Notes: generated by a model from the letters alone, not told the origin. A stretch of DNA of 61,114 nucleotides from Synechococcales cyanobacterium bin59.metabat.ball.084 (GCA_013297675.1 JAAFHZ010000010.1:1-61114); one strand, 5' to 3'. Counted from the stretch's first letter, positions 27,085 to 37,397 are shown. Translations and numbers: made by a program.

Positions 27085-27966
27085 TTACTTCTGCTTCTTC
27101 AAAAAGCCCACTAAATTGTTCAAGAAAGAGTTAGATACCTTGGGTTTGGTGCTGGAGGCGATCGCGCTAATGGCACTAATAGAATTAGCCAAAGCTGGAG
27201 CTTTTTTTAGACTTTGCTCCAGAACAGGAGAGTCTAAGGCAATTTCTTTGAGCAAATTGACTGTTGTTAAACGAAAAGCAATTTCTTGAGCTTTTCGCAC
27301 CGATACACCAATTTTTGTAGCTATCTCACTAATACTCAGTTTTCCATTAGCCGCAGCGAACATTTGAGCTTCTTGACTGTCTAGCTTATATTCTGGTAAA
27401 GACTCTTGCAGTCTTTGTAAGCCAAATTCTGGTGCTGGTAACTTGCATTCTAAATAAGTCCAGTCTTTTAAGGATCTCATTCCCAATAGGCTAACTTCCA
27501 CTGCCGTAACGCTCATGCCAGTCATTTCTGGCTTGATGTGCGCTACCGATGCCCGATCATCGAAGTGAAACTTGGCATTTTGTAGCTTAAATAAAGAACA
27601 AACAGCTTGTAGTACCTGAGCATGAAATAAAATACGTAGTTGCTCTACATCAATCAAATTGATCGATTTGAGGTGTAGACCCAAGGGTGCTGTTAAGGTT
27701 TTAGATTGCACTCGGAGATTGGCCGATGTTTCTGCGCCAACCCAGTTACGTTTTTCTATCATCGAAATCAGACCTAAAGTACTAAGATCTTTGGCATGAG
27801 CTACTACTCGACCATTTTGAAACCAAGTATATTCATAAACTTCAGCAGTTTTTGCTGCTGGATTTGATTCTATGCTAATTGAGAGTAGGCCAGTTTTACT
27901 GCCTTGCTGAATAAATTGTAGTATTTCAGCTAAAGAATAATCTGCTAAATATCCGGTGAGTGCCAT
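27085..27966 (-). CDS. DUF4388 (PatA N-terminal-like) domain protein
   Basis: A 293-residue protein. The N-terminal GYLADYSLAEILQFIQQGSKTG is the DUF4388 / PatA N-terminal pattern, followed by TGLLSISIES and VWFQNGR-like WFQNGRVVAHA. A winged-helix-like segment lies near residues 205-240 (ISEIATKIGVSVRKAQEIAF), and the tail is basic. Proteins of this kind are scaffolds in bacterial signalling, often next to GTPase and Roadblock genes as here. It may link the GTPase to a response regulator system; no output domain is visible. Confidence 0.78.
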   Translation of the reverse strand: MALTGYLADYSLAEILQFIQQGSKTGLLSISIESNPAAKTAEVYEYTWFQNGRVVAHAKDLSTLGLISMIEKRNWVGAETSANLRVQSKTLTAPLGLHLKSINLIDVEQLRILFHAQVLQAVCSLFKLQNAKFHFDDRASVAHIKPEMTGMSVTAVEVSLLGMRSLKDWTYLECKLPAPEFGLQRLQESLPEYKLDSQEAQMFAAANGKLSISEIATKIGVSVRKAQEIAFRLTTVNLLKEIALDSPVLEQSLKKAPALANSISAISAIASSTKPKVSNSFLNNLVGFLKKQK

Positions 27967-28055
27967 TGTATTTCCTGTGAGCTAAGTCTGACCCATATCC
28001 CATAAAAATTTAGTAGAGCTGGGTTCTAGGAAAATAAAACCCAGTTAGTTGAAAA

Positions 28056-28418
28056 TTAATTCAAGGCAGCTTTCAGTTGGCTGACTGCTTTTTTGATATC
28101 GAGCATCAGCAAACCTTGCTTAGCACTTTGGTTGGCCAACACCAACAAAACTGCTTCTTCGCCGCAGCCCATCAAAATACCATAGCCGTTGTTGCCTTCC
28201 ACCAAAATTCGATCGACCTCGCCACGCGCCAATTCTTTCCCAATTCGTTCGCCCAAAGAAAGCATTGCTGCCGACATGGCCGAAGTACGCTCTTCGTCCA
28301 TACCGCTAGGTAGAGTAGAAGCCAACGGCAAGCCGTCAGGAGATACCAAAGCAGCACCTTGAATATCGGCAGTGCCTGCTACGAAGTTCTGTAAAATTGC
28401 CCCAAGTGCGTTAGCCAT
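28056..28418 (-). CDS. Roadblock/LC7 domain protein (MglB-like)
   Basis: A 120-residue single-domain Roadblock/LC7 protein: IQGAALVSPDGLPLASTLPS (about 19-38), a helix with AMSAAMLSLGERIG and the strand pair VDRILVEGNNGYGILMG then AVLLVLANQ. Roadblock dimers act as GTPase-activating or scaffold partners of Ras-like GTPases. The cognate GTPase is two genes downstream. This family is widespread in cyanobacteria. Confidence 0.88.
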   Translation of the reverse strand: MANALGAILQNFVAGTADIQGAALVSPDGLPLASTLPSGMDEERTSAMSAAMLSLGERIGKELARGEVDRILVEGNNGYGILMGCGEEAVLLVLANQSAKQGLLMLDIKKAVSQLKAALN

Positions 28419-28473
28419 GATTGTTTATTCCTATGTTGTTAATGTAGTTAGGTGTATTGTAAGAAATTAAGAA

Positions 28474-28944
28474 TTAGTCCACTTTGGTAAATTCAAAAAC
28501 GTCGTGAGTACCACCACGTAATACTGATTCGGTGTGGATGCCACGGAGTTTTAGGCCAGTAACTTCTTCTAAAGCGCCCCAAATTGCACCCATCGAGAAA
28601 GTGCATTTGCGAGGAGAACCGATTTCTTCACCAGCAGAACAAATAGTTTCGGAGCAATATACTTTGATCATGCTGCCTTCATCGGTGATGCTGTCTACAG
28701 CAGTCAAGCGAGTGCCATTTTGGCCAACAGCTTCATTGAGCAATGCCGCAATTTTAGCTAAATCGGTGCTAGCGCCCGAAAGACCCAAAGACTTTGCCAA
28801 AGCTTTACCCCGAGCGCGACCAGCCGAGATCAACGAAATAGCAGTGGCTTTTTCGCCTAAAGCATCTTCCATGCCAGTAATGACAGATTTAAAGCAAACA
28901 ATGCTGCTAAAATCACCCAGGTTAGCACGGGTTACAGTAGCCAT
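28474..28944 (-). CDS. V4R-like / hypothetical small-molecule-binding protein of the GTPase operon
   Basis: A 156-residue protein, intact, without signal peptide. It ends with RGIHTESVLRGGTHDVFEFTK, and has Cys residues in YCSETICSAGEE and SPRKCTFSMG, a pattern like 4-vinyl-reductase (V4R) type ligand-binding domains; the match is only by general look. It is first in the four-gene group with Roadblock, DUF4388 and GTPase genes (55-base gap to Roadblock), so it may supply a sensory input. Function unknown. Confidence 0.6.
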   Translation of the reverse strand: MATVTRANLGDFSSIVCFKSVITGMEDALGEKATAISLISAGRARGKALAKSLGLSGASTDLAKIAALLNEAVGQNGTRLTAVDSITDEGSMIKVYCSETICSAGEEIGSPRKCTFSMGAIWGALEEVTGLKLRGIHTESVLRGGTHDVFEFTKVD

Positions 28945-29255
28945 GTTTTATCCTCAATTTAAGATTAAATATTTTGTGTTTGAGAGCAAAGTCTTACGCA
29001 AAACAAGATGTTTTGAATTGCTAGTAAATAGCCTCGGTATATCTATCGTTCCCGATTACAACCATCGAGTAACATCTTTGTAGCAAGAAATTATTTTCGA
29101 GTGAATTTACCTGCTGTTACATTTATATATAAATAACCTTGCTAACCGTATCCGTAGAATTACCAGGGTTGAGAAGAGTTGGCTTTTTTTCAGAGAATAT
29201 TTATTTTGGTATTTTAAGATACAAAAATATCGCTAAAATCATTAGAGTTTTTATT
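28945..29255. other. AT-rich intergenic region upstream of the GTPase group
   Basis: This 311-base AT-rich stretch between rsgA and the V4R-like gene should hold the promoter of the GTPase group and the 3' end of the rsgA transcript. I see no convincing ORF, tRNA or strong hairpin in it. Confidence 0.5.
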
Positions 29256-30305
29256 TTATGAATCTTCTAAATCTTGATCAAGATCATCGACATTGAGACC
29301 AGCCGTAAACTCAGTTAAATCTTGATTTTGACTGCGACGAGAAGGACGACGAAATTGTTTGGCAGCTAAGCGCGGCTCTAAAGTAGCGGCATTGCCTGCT
29401 TGATGTCGCTGTTTCCACTGGTTTTCGGGCTGGCGCTGCTGGATTTGCTGCTGTTCCCATTGCTGGCTAATCTGCAAAAAATTGCGATAGTGTTCGTAGC
29501 GTTCCCAGGTGCGATCGAGTGCACAGCCCGGTTCATCTTCATGACGACAATCTGCAAACTGACAGTTAACATGCTGACTGCGGATCTCCGGAAAATAGCC
29601 TGCTAACTCGATCGGCGTACAAGTTAAATCTGGCTGATTAAACCCCGGAGTATCAGCAATCAAGCCCCCCATCGGCAGCTCAAATAACTCTACATGACGG
29701 GTCGTGTGGCGGCCTCGATGCAGTTTGCCTGAGACTGCTGCTACCCGCAAATGCAAATCGGGAATCAGCTTGGCAATCAGGCTAGATTTACCGACTCCAG
29801 AATGCCCGGCTAAGACCGTAATTTGATTTTGCAGATGCTGGCGCAAAGTCTCCAGCCCCTGATTGGTGTGAGTGCTCACTAATAGCGGTGGATAGCCCCA
29901 AGCCGTTAATCGATCGACCCAAATTTGCTGTTCTGCCAGCGAAATTAGATCACTCTTATTTAGACAGAGCTGGACTTTGACTCCTACGCCTTCTGCTTTG
30001 ACTAAGAATTTGCTGAGAGTCCAAGGCTCGATCACTGGCTCTGCCATCGCAAAGACCAGTAAGACCGCATCGACATTGGCGATCGGTGGCCGGTCTAACT
30101 CACTACGGCGATCGGCCACCGCTACAATTGCGCCTCGTTCACCTTGCCAATCACTAACGGTAACGGCATCACCAGCGATTACCGTAGTGCCAATTTTTTT
30201 TAATTTTTCGCGCTTGGTGCACAGCAGTCTGCGTCCAGTGGCTAGCTGCACCATATAAAAGTTGGCCTGCACCGCAACTACGATGCCGGTAACTAGGTCA
30301 CTCAA
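29256..30305 (-). CDS. rsgA: Ribosome small-subunit-dependent GTPase A (RsgA)
   Basis: A 349-residue circularly permuted GTPase that helps 30S subunit maturation. After the OB fold (LVTGIVVAVQANFYMVQL) come G4 LNKSDL, then G1 GHSGVGKSSL, the switch GRHTTRHVEL and G3 DTPGF, the permuted order typical of RsgA, followed by the zinc knuckle CQFADCRHEDEPGCAL. A TTG at 30305 gives the normal length and overlaps the tusA stop; a longer frame to 30416 lies inside tusA and is unlikely. The C-terminal 60 residues are polar and rich in Gln and Asp. Confidence 0.9.
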   Translation of the reverse strand: MSDLVTGIVVAVQANFYMVQLATGRRLLCTKREKLKKIGTTVIAGDAVTVSDWQGERGAIVAVADRRSELDRPPIANVDAVLLVFAMAEPVIEPWTLSKFLVKAEGVGVKVQLCLNKSDLISLAEQQIWVDRLTAWGYPPLLVSTHTNQGLETLRQHLQNQITVLAGHSGVGKSSLIAKLIPDLHLRVAAVSGKLHRGRHTTRHVELFELPMGGLIADTPGFNQPDLTCTPIELAGYFPEIRSQHVNCQFADCRHEDEPGCALDRTWERYEHYRNFLQISQQWEQQQIQQRQPENQWKQRHQAGNAATLEPRLAAKQFRRPSRRSQNQDLTEFTAGLNVDDLDQDLEDS

Positions 30306-30543
30306 GAATCTGGGCGCTGCTGACTTGCAAAGCGCAAAAATCGAGGTGTTCGATGGTTTGTAAAATTTGGTAGCCAGACATTTGGAGGCTGTTAGGCACT
30401 TGTTCGATCGGCTCACCTTTATCTAGCCAGACTTCTAAAATCTGATTAGGAGGCATTTTTTCGAGGCGCAGCTTAGTACGCACAAAGTTAAGCGGGCAGG
30501 GAGTACCCCGTAGATCGAGCTGTTCGTGGGGATTTGCGTTCAT
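30298..30543 (-). CDS. TusA-family sulfurtransferase-like protein
   Basis: An 81-residue TusA/SirA-fold protein with [16 protein letters not shown] (Cys16), where the CPxP motif is CPLN. TusA members pass sulfur as a persulfide on this Cys. Its ATG overlaps the dnaJ stop (ATGA) and its stop overlaps the rsgA TTG, so dnaJ-tusA-rsgA are tightly coupled. The sulfur acceptor is unknown. Confidence 0.85.
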   Translation of the reverse strand: MNANPHEQLDLRGTPCPLNFVRTKLRLEKMPPNQILEVWLDKGEPIEQVPNSLQMSGYQILQTIEHLDFCALQVSSAQILE

Positions 30544-31673
30544 TTAAACAAACCACCTAAAAAGTTTTCGATGCCGCCTTTGCCCACTTTTTCGCCGCGA
30601 ATTTTCACTAGTTTTTCTAGCAGTTCTCGTTCTTCGGCGCTAACTTTGCCTGGAATCTCGACTTTGAGGGTCACTAAATGATCGCCACGACTGACATCAT
30701 TACCCAGGCGCGGTACGCCTTTGCCAGTCAAAGTCATCACTGTATTGGGTTGAGTACCCGGCTCGATCGTTGCTTCTAATAGCCCATCTACAGTATCAAT
30801 TTCGATATGACTGCCCAAGATTGCTTGCAAATAACTAATTTGTACGACCGATAAGATATTAATACCTTCTCGCCGGAACTGGCGATCTTCAGCCACCATC
30901 AGGTAAACATATAGGTCGCCAGGAGGACCACCTCGCAGTCCAGCATCTCCTTCCCGCGAGACGCGCAGGCGAGTACCGTTATCTACGCCTTTCGGAATAG
31001 TAATTTCTAGTTTCTTAGTTTCTTGCTTCCGACCAGCGCCATTGCAAGATTCGCACTTGTCTTCGATCACTTGGCCTTCCCCGTTACAGGTTGGGCAAGC
31101 GGCCACCTGGTTAAAAGTACCAAAAGGAGTTTTCGTCGATCGGCGCACCTGACCAACCCCATTACAAGTAATACAGGTTTTTGGCTGGCTGCCGGGCTTA
31201 CCACCGGTACCGGTACAAACTCCGCAGGTTTCTAGGTGAGGAATCCGAATTTCTTTGCGTCCACCAAACACTGCTTCCCGAAAATCTAGTTTTAAATCTA
31301 AGCGCAGATCTTCGCCCCGCACCGGACCATTGCGCCGACGGCCACCGCCGCCTTGACCTTGGGCACCACCAAAGCCGCCAAAAAACGTCTCAAAAATATC
31401 GGCTAAGCCGCCCATATCACCAAAATCGCCGTAGCCTGGACCACCGGCACCAGAGCTGACCCCAGCTTCACCAAACTGGTCGTAGCGTGCGCGAATTTCT
31501 GGATCAGAAAGTACTTCGTTGGCGCGAGAAACCTCCTTGAACATATCTTCTGCACCAGGCTCTTGATTCACATCTGGGTGATACTTGCGAGCCAAACGAC
31601 GATAAGCGCGTTTGATTTCCTCTTGATCGGCGTTACGGCTGATGCCCAGAGTTTCGTAATAGTCGCGTGCCAT
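30540..31673 (-). CDS. dnaJ: Chaperone protein DnaJ
   Basis: A 377-residue full-length type I DnaJ. The J domain carries the HPD motif in RKYHPDVNQ, then a Gly-rich region, the zinc domain with four CxxCxGxG repeats ([32 protein letters not shown]), and the C-terminal substrate-binding domains. It stimulates DnaK ATPase and delivers clients. It is downstream of grpE and dnaK on the same strand. Confidence 0.97.
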   Translation of the reverse strand: MARDYYETLGISRNADQEEIKRAYRRLARKYHPDVNQEPGAEDMFKEVSRANEVLSDPEIRARYDQFGEAGVSSGAGGPGYGDFGDMGGLADIFETFFGGFGGAQGQGGGGRRRNGPVRGEDLRLDLKLDFREAVFGGRKEIRIPHLETCGVCTGTGGKPGSQPKTCITCNGVGQVRRSTKTPFGTFNQVAACPTCNGEGQVIEDKCESCNGAGRKQETKKLEITIPKGVDNGTRLRVSREGDAGLRGGPPGDLYVYLMVAEDRQFRREGINILSVVQISYLQAILGSHIEIDTVDGLLEATIEPGTQPNTVMTLTGKGVPRLGNDVSRGDHLVTLKVEIPGKVSAEERELLEKLVKIRGEKVGKGGIENFLGGLFK

Positions 31674-31796
31674 AAATTATTTCTGTCACAAGTGGGAAGT
31701 TGGCGAGCAGTCACAGCGAAACTGCCAGCTTCACTCTACCGCAAATCTTGATGGACTGAAAAGGTCGTATTTCCCGCACAAATTTCTGGGTCAATA

Positions 31797-33785
31797 CTAT
31801 TCCACAACTTCATAGTCGGTGGCAGCAGTTTCGTCATCGTCAAAATCCACGGTGAGAGTACTGGCTACTTTGCGATGACCATTGGTTCCGTTTGTGGGAG
31901 CTGGTGGCGGTGGTGGTGGTGAAGCGCGGCGTGACTTACTTTTGTGGTCGCTTGGCTCCGAGAAGCTCTGACCATCGGCTTGTTGGTATACGGCGCTGCC
32001 CAGTTGGAGAATTTTTTGTTGCAGTCGATCGATCATGCCTTGGATATTATCAATATTGGCGCTAGGTTCTAGCATGGCCATTTGCAGCTCAGAGACGGCT
32101 TCATCTACCGATGCCTGCAAGTTCGGCGCAATTAGGTGTCCGTTGTCCCGGAGAGTGCTCTCGTAGCTGTAGATCATGCTCTGAGCCTGGTTGTTCAGCT
32201 CGACCAACTGTAGTCTGCGCCAGTCTTCTTGAGCGTTAGATTCGGCTTCCCGCTTCATCCGATCGATGTCTAACGGCGTTAAGCCGCCAGTATTGCTGAT
32301 TGAAATGGTTTGCTCCCGGCCAGTACCCCGATCTTGAGCCGATACTTTGAGGATGCCATTTACATCAATTTCAAAAGTTACTTCGATTTTGGGTACGCCC
32401 CGAGGTGCAGGGGGGATGCCTTGGAGCAAGAATTTACCCAAGCTCTTGTTATCTCGTGCCATAGCGCGTTCGCCTTGCAGCACATGAATTTCTACCGAGG
32501 TCTGACCATCGATCGCCGTAGAAAATTCCTGAGATTTACTGGTCGGAATGGTGGTGTTGCGTTCAATGACCTTGGTACAGACTTCGCCTAATGTTTCGAT
32601 ACCCATAGATAACGGCGTAACGTCTAGCAGCAAGACATCTTTGACATCGCCCCCCACTACTCCGGCCTGAATGGCTGCGCCCATGGCAATTGCTTCATCT
32701 GGGTTGATCGATCGATCTAGCTCTTTGCCACCAAAGAAACCCTGAAGAGCTTTTTGCACGGCAGGGATGCGGGTAGAACCGCCGACCAAGAGAATTCGAT
32801 CGATTTCATTGATGCTCATATCGGCATCTTTGAGTGCCCGAGTTACCGGATCGAGGGTGGCATCAATGAGGTGCTGCACCATTTCTTCAAATTGACTGCG
32901 GCTCAGCTCTACCTCTAGGTGCTTTGGTCCGGAGGCATCCGCAGCAATAAAGGGTAGGTTAATGGAGGTGTTAGCTCTAGTGGAAAGCTCAACTTTAGCT
33001 TTTTCAGCCGCTTCCCGTAAGCGCTGTAAGGCCATTTTGTCCCGTTGGAGGTCGATGCCTTCTTTCGTGCGAAAATCTTTGCTCAGCCAGCGGACAATTT
33101 CGTTATCAAAGTCATCACCCCCCAAGTGGTTGTTGCCACAGGTGGCCTTAACTTCAAATACGCCATCGCCCAAGTACAAAATGGATACATCAAATGTACC
33201 GCCGCCGAGGTCAAAAACCAAGATGCACTGCTGCTTATCCATTTTGTCTAGTCCATAAGCCAGAGCGGCAGCAGTAGGCTCGTTGATGATTCTTAAGACT
33301 TCTAGACCGGCGATTGTGCCAGCATCTTTGGTGGCTTGACGCTGGGCATCGGTAAAATAAGCCGGAACAGTAATTACGGCCTGCTCTACGGCAGTACCCA
33401 AAAAGTCTTCGGCATCGCGCTTCAGCTTCTGCAAAATCATGGCCGACACCTCTTGGGGCGTGTAGCTACGACCTCGAATTTGCACATCTACGGTGTTTTC
33501 ACGACCTTTAGTACAGTTATAGGGCACCCGACTTCGCTCGGTTTCGGTGTCGTCCCAGCGGCGACCAATAAAGCGTTTAATGCTGTAAACGGTGTTTTCA
33601 GCATTGGTTACGCCCTGACGTTTAGCCAATTGACCAATGAGGTTTTCGCCGCCTTTGGCGAAACCCACCACGCTGGGCGTTGTCCTAGTGCCTTCGCTGT
33701 TGGCGATTACTACGGGTAAACCGCCTTCGAGAATTGCTAGGCAACTGTTGGTAGTGCCGAGGTCGATGCCAATTACTTTTGCCAT
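31797..33785 (-). CDS. dnaK: Chaperone protein DnaK (Hsp70)
   Basis: A 662-residue Hsp70 with [19 protein letters not shown] at the N-terminus, [14 protein letters not shown] near 200 and [13 protein letters not shown] near 345. The tail is unusual: after the substrate-binding domain it has a run of basic residues and prolines ([15 protein letters not shown]) and ends in acidic [14 protein letters not shown]. Gene order grpE-dnaK-dnaJ fits the main stress-inducible dnaK2-type operon of cyanobacteria. Confidence 0.96.
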   Translation of the reverse strand: MAKVIGIDLGTTNSCLAILEGGLPVVIANSEGTRTTPSVVGFAKGGENLIGQLAKRQGVTNAENTVYSIKRFIGRRWDDTETERSRVPYNCTKGRENTVDVQIRGRSYTPQEVSAMILQKLKRDAEDFLGTAVEQAVITVPAYFTDAQRQATKDAGTIAGLEVLRIINEPTAAALAYGLDKMDKQQCILVFDLGGGTFDVSILYLGDGVFEVKATCGNNHLGGDDFDNEIVRWLSKDFRTKEGIDLQRDKMALQRLREAAEKAKVELSTRANTSINLPFIAADASGPKHLEVELSRSQFEEMVQHLIDATLDPVTRALKDADMSINEIDRILLVGGSTRIPAVQKALQGFFGGKELDRSINPDEAIAMGAAIQAGVVGGDVKDVLLLDVTPLSMGIETLGEVCTKVIERNTTIPTSKSQEFSTAIDGQTSVEIHVLQGERAMARDNKSLGKFLLQGIPPAPRGVPKIEVTFEIDVNGILKVSAQDRGTGREQTISISNTGGLTPLDIDRMKREAESNAQEDWRRLQLVELNNQAQSMIYSYESTLRDNGHLIAPNLQASVDEAVSELQMAMLEPSANIDNIQGMIDRLQQKILQLGSAVYQQADGQSFSEPSDHKSKSRRASPPPPPPAPTNGTNGHRKVASTLTVDFDDDETAATDYEVVE

Positions 33786-33847
33786 AAACTTGCCTTAAAA
33801 ATAGGGCAGTCGAAATGTAAACAATAAAAAATCACAAGGGGGCTGAT

Positions 33848-34522
33848 TTAAGGCTCGAAGTTTTCGAGTCCGGTAGCAGCATCTTCTGCCGACAACTGCT
33901 CGATCGGAGCAGCTACTTTCACCAAAGCATGGCGTAAGATTTTGTCTCCCAGGAAATACCCTCGCTGTAGCTCTTCAATTACCGTACCTTCTGGGTGTTC
34001 TTCGGTGGGCTGGCGCATGACTGCTTCATGCAGGTTGGGGTCAAACATTTGTCCTTCGGGACGCATGGGGGAAACCCCAGATTTTTTCAGGGTGTCTACG
34101 AGTTGCTTATAGACTCCTTGATAACTTTTATGGATTTCTAATTCTCCATCGTTTTGTGGTTTGATTTGGGTGCGTGCCCGTTCAAAGTTATCCACAACCG
34201 ATAATATATCGGTGATGGTATTGCATTTAATGCGCAGCTCTAGCTCTTCTTTTTCTTTGGCTGTGCGCTTGCGAAAATTATCAAAGTCGGCGGCAATGCG
34301 CACATACTGATTTTGAGCAGTATCTTTTTGCTCAGTCAGTTCGGCAATGCGACCGGTCAAGGTTGTGAGTTCAGCTTCTGGGCTTTGATCCTGAATGTCG
34401 GTGGCCTCTGGTTCGTTGGCTGCGTCGAGCGCCTCTAAATTTTCCAGGGTTTCAGAGACGTTTTCAGGGGTTTCAGAAACGTTTTCAGCAGTGGGAGATT
34501 GGGGGTCGATTTCACTCATCAT
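33848..34522 (-). CDS. grpE: Nucleotide exchange factor GrpE
   Basis: A 224-residue GrpE from the ATG at 34522 (an adjacent second ATG is equally possible). The first 50 residues are acidic with a repeated ENVSET/ENLEAL pattern, then a long coiled-coil (about 55-100, [20 protein letters not shown]) and the C-terminal beta domain ending [20 protein letters not shown] and [11 protein letters not shown]. It exchanges ADP for ATP on DnaK. I looked for a CIRCE operator upstream and found none. Confidence 0.95.
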   Translation of the reverse strand: MMSEIDPQSPTAENVSETPENVSETLENLEALDAANEPEATDIQDQSPEAELTTLTGRIAELTEQKDTAQNQYVRIAADFDNFRKRTAKEKEELELRIKCNTITDILSVVDNFERARTQIKPQNDGELEIHKSYQGVYKQLVDTLKKSGVSPMRPEGQMFDPNLHEAVMRQPTEEHPEGTVIEELQRGYFLGDKILRHALVKVAAPIEQLSAEDAATGLENFEP

Positions 34523-34760
34523 AAATATTCCGATTAACAACTTGCTAGCGGGGATGCATTAGCCACTGTAAAACATTTTTGGTTCAGTTGACATGTGAAT
34601 ACCCGTCAGCTAAGGGGTGGTGATTAAAGATGGAATATAACAAACTTCAATTGAATCTCAGCCCAATCAGTCTAAATTGGTGAAATGAGCGAAATTGTAC
34701 GAGTTCTATCCTCTAAGGTATTATTCCCAGCTACTAGGTCAGATTATCACTTAGTATTTG

Positions 34761-36218
34761 TTATTTCTTCACCACTTGCAGGTGATGCAGGATGGGATCG
34801 CTGTTACCAATGACTTCTCCACCGCTTGCCAAGATACCTTTTAGGTAGCCGATCGACTGCGCAGTAACAATTTCGCCAGGAATCAGTACCGGAATGCCCG
34901 GTGGATAGGGGCAGACTAGTTCAGCGGAGATTCGATCGACGGCCTGATCGATCGGCACAGTTTCTGAAGCGGCAAAAAAGGCCGATCGGGGAGTAATGGC
35001 TGGGATGGTAATTGATGGAGTGGTAGTTAATGTATCTGGCCAATCGAGCGGGGCAATTTCTAGCTCGGTACTGGCCTGCTGTGCCAGCCCGCGCATCCCA
35101 GCTACCAACATTTCTAGATCCCATTCTCGGTTGCCAATGCTGATAATAAAGGTGAGGTGGCGCTGGGAGGGCATTTCGGCTACCACTTGATATTGATCAC
35201 AGAGCATTGCGTCAGCTTCGTAGCCGCTGTAGCCCAAGCCGGTGGTGGTGATGGTGAGGCGGGTGGGGTCGAAGTAGCGGCAGCCCGGTTGGGTTCTGGC
35301 CAAATCTAAGACCAAAAGGCCGGGAATGTTGCTGAGTTCCGATCGAGCTTTTTGGGTTAAGGCTAAGGTGCGATCGAGTAGTTCTCGGCCATAGGTGGCC
35401 ATTTGGGCTTGGGCGCTGTCTAATGAAGCTAAGAGTAAGTAGCTGGGGCTGCTGGTTTGGATAATTTGCAGGCAGCGATCGACTCGACCGATATCGATCA
35501 AATCGCCCTGTACATGGAGCATCGCGGCTTGAGTGAGGGCACCGAGGGTTTTGTGGGTAGATTGGATGACTAAATCAGCCCCCAGAGCCAAGGCTGATGG
35601 CGGCAGATCGGGATGGAAGCCCAGATGTGCACCGTGGGCGGCATCGACTAACAGAGGGATATTATGTTGATGGGCGATTGTCGCCATGGCGGCTAAGTCC
35701 CCGCAAACTCCGTAATAAGTAGGGGCAACTACCATGATCGCTTTGATCTGGGGATATTCTTGTAAGGCCAGGGCGATCGATTCGGGGGTAATGCTGTGGG
35801 CAATGTCTAACTCAGGGACATACTCAGGCTGCACAAAGATCGGCACTGCGCCGCTGTGGATTAATCCAGCAATGATCGATCGATGGATATTGCGAGGCAG
35901 CAGAATTTGATCACCCGGTTGACAGGTGGCCAAGATGGCCGCCATTACTCCGCCGCTGGTACCGTTTACCAGGTAGCGGGTGTAGGTGGCTCCAAAAGTG
36001 TGGGCGGCGAGGTTTTGCGATGCGGCGATCACTCCACTGGGAGCCGCCAGGTTATCGAGTCCAGGAATTTCTGGCAGATCAAGCTTCAGTCCGGCTGTCT
36101 GGAATAGCTCCGTAAACTCTGCCCCCATTCCCCAGCCGTGTTTGTGACCGGGGGTATAAAAAGGGGCGTGCTCAGTGGTTGTCCACTGTTGCAGTGATTT
36201 GATGATGGGGGTGGTCAT
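34761..36218 (-). CDS. Orn/Lys/Arg decarboxylase-family PLP enzyme
   Basis: A 485-residue fold-type I PLP enzyme of the Orn/Lys/Arg decarboxylase major-domain family (Cad/SpeA-like, short form without the N-terminal wing domain). APFYTPGHKHGWG begins the core, LVDAAHGAHLGFHPDLPPSA holds the PLP-binding Asp, and STHKTLGALTQAAML the Schiff-base Lys. The C-terminal domain ends PYPPGIPVLIPGE. Substrate (lysine, arginine or ornithine) is not evident; the product would be a polyamine. The start overlaps the stop of the Spx/ArsC-like gene (ATGA). Confidence 0.9.
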   Translation of the reverse strand: MTTPIIKSLQQWTTTEHAPFYTPGHKHGWGMGAEFTELFQTAGLKLDLPEIPGLDNLAAPSGVIAASQNLAAHTFGATYTRYLVNGTSGGVMAAILATCQPGDQILLPRNIHRSIIAGLIHSGAVPIFVQPEYVPELDIAHSITPESIALALQEYPQIKAIMVVAPTYYGVCGDLAAMATIAHQHNIPLLVDAAHGAHLGFHPDLPPSALALGADLVIQSTHKTLGALTQAAMLHVQGDLIDIGRVDRCLQIIQTSSPSYLLLASLDSAQAQMATYGRELLDRTLALTQKARSELSNIPGLLVLDLARTQPGCRYFDPTRLTITTTGLGYSGYEADAMLCDQYQVVAEMPSQRHLTFIISIGNREWDLEMLVAGMRGLAQQASTELEIAPLDWPDTLTTTPSITIPAITPRSAFFAASETVPIDQAVDRISAELVCPYPPGIPVLIPGEIVTAQSIGYLKGILASGGEVIGNSDPILHHLQVVKK

Positions 36219-36571
36219 AAACCGAGCTTCGATCGCATGTCGGCATCTTTACCACGCATTCCACTGATCACGGCTACGCCGTCTTTGACAAACAGAGGAC
36301 GCTTAATCAGCATGGCATCTTTAGCAAAAGCCGCTGCCCATTGTTCATCTGTCCAGGTTTGCTTTTCGTCACCCAGGGCACGATAGGACAGGCCAGAGGT
36401 GTTCCGTAAGGGCTTAGAACCTAGGGCTGCCACCCAGGCTGTGGTTTCGGCTAAGCTGGGGGGCTGCTCTTTGGTATTGATAAATTCGTAGGTGGCATCG
36501 GCACCATCTAACCATTGGATCGCTTTTTTGCAGGTGCCGCAGTTGGGGATGCCGTAGACTTTGATGCTCAT
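36215..36571 (-). CDS. Spx/MgsR/ArsC-family thioredoxin-fold protein
   Basis: A 118-residue ArsC-like protein starting KVYGIPNCGTCKKAIQWL with a Cys-X-X-Cys (CGTC) and ending in the family's LFVKDGVAVISGMRGKDADM pattern. The family includes Spx regulators and glutaredoxin-dependent reductases; the arsenate-binding residues are not clear here. Its stop overlaps the start of the decarboxylase gene, so the two are coupled. Confidence 0.85.
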   Translation of the reverse strand: MSIKVYGIPNCGTCKKAIQWLDGADATYEFINTKEQPPSLAETTAWVAALGSKPLRNTSGLSYRALGDEKQTWTDEQWAAAFAKDAMLIKRPLFVKDGVAVISGMRGKDADMRSKLGL

Positions 36572-36751
36572 AATTAAAAATTAATAGACTGGAAAATCAT
36601 CTCATCTGAGCGTAACAGCAGAGAAAAATTTTGTCGAAAAAAATATGGGGTATCAAAGTTCGATCGATCTCGCCCTGATCGATTAAGTTCACAGCTTCAA
36701 TAACATCTTTGAATTCTCTGCAATGCTTAGGAAAAAGACCTGTGTTGACTT

Positions 36752-36931
36752 TTATAACCGTGAGGGCAGCGACTTACGATTCCGGCGATAAAAACGGTAG
36801 TGACAGAGACGTTCTTCGCAAACAAAAGGATAAAAACCAAATAGCGAGATAAAGCGGTCAAAACCATGTCTTCTAGAACGATAGACATCTGGGCACGAAC
36901 ACTTCGGGCATTTATAACCGCTAACGCTCAT
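36752..36931 (-). CDS. Small zinc-ribbon-like protein, 59 residues
   Basis: A short ORF too small for routine calling: MSVSGYKCPKCSCPDVYRSR, then a basic segment and a CEERLCHYRFYRRNR tail. The pattern CPKC ... RSRR..G...F...FG.YP..C...LC..RF resembles a family of short cyanobacterial zinc-ribbon proteins, although one of the expected cysteines is not in the usual place. It is basic and may bind nucleic acid. The rest of the 470-base gap between 36572 and 37040 holds nothing else clear. Confidence 0.45.
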   Translation of the reverse strand: MSVSGYKCPKCSCPDVYRSRRHGFDRFISLFGFYPFVCEERLCHYRFYRRNRKSLPSRL

Positions 36932-37040
36932 TTAATGTATTCCTGAAAAATTTTGCTAAACATCCCAGACATTAGTCTAACAGGGAAGTGCAGCGCATTT
37001 TATGTGTTGAGTAACAATTATTTAGTAAAATTTACTGATG

Positions 37041-37328
37041 TTAATCTTTCATGATTTTTGGCACTTTAAAAAACCCACCTTCGATCGAGGGCGCACTGTT
37101 ATACAGACCTTCTAAGTTAGGGTAATCTACATGCTCATCTACCCGCGTGATATTCTGCACGTCGATCGCCCGTAAGGTAGGCTCCACATTTGTAGTATCC
37201 AATTCACTGAGCTGCTCGAAGTAATCTAAAATGCTGCTCATTTGCTGAGCATACTGCTCTTCTTCGGCAGCAGTTAATTCTAATCTGGCCAGCAGAGCGA
37301 CTTTATGAACCTGAGCGGAATCGAGCAT
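37041..37328 (-). CDS. gatC: Asp-tRNA(Asn)/Glu-tRNA(Gln) amidotransferase subunit C
   Basis: A 95-residue GatC from the ATG at 37328 (frame is open further upstream but without conserved sequence). It shows VHKVALLARLELTAAEEEQY and a central DYFEQLSELDTTNVEPT, ending FFKVPKIMKD. GatC stabilises GatA in the GatCAB complex that makes Gln-tRNA(Gln). gatA and gatB are not nearby, as usual in cyanobacteria. Confidence 0.93.
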   Translation of the reverse strand: MLDSAQVHKVALLARLELTAAEEEQYAQQMSSILDYFEQLSELDTTNVEPTLRAIDVQNITRVDEHVDYPNLEGLYNSAPSIEGGFFKVPKIMKD

Positions 37329-37397
37329 AAAAAATTTCCAAAAACTAAGAGCCGGTGAGAATGCCCACCAGCCCATTATTCTAGCCGAAACTTGGTG

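Noticed and set aside
30306..30416. Longer N-terminus for rsgA
   Set aside because: The frame is open to 30416 but lies inside tusA and lacks conserved sequence; the TTG at 30305 gives the normal RsgA length.
34523..34760. CIRCE or other heat-shock operator upstream of grpE
   Set aside because: I looked for TTAGCACTC-N9-GAGTGCTAA and found no match; no other known operator is evident.
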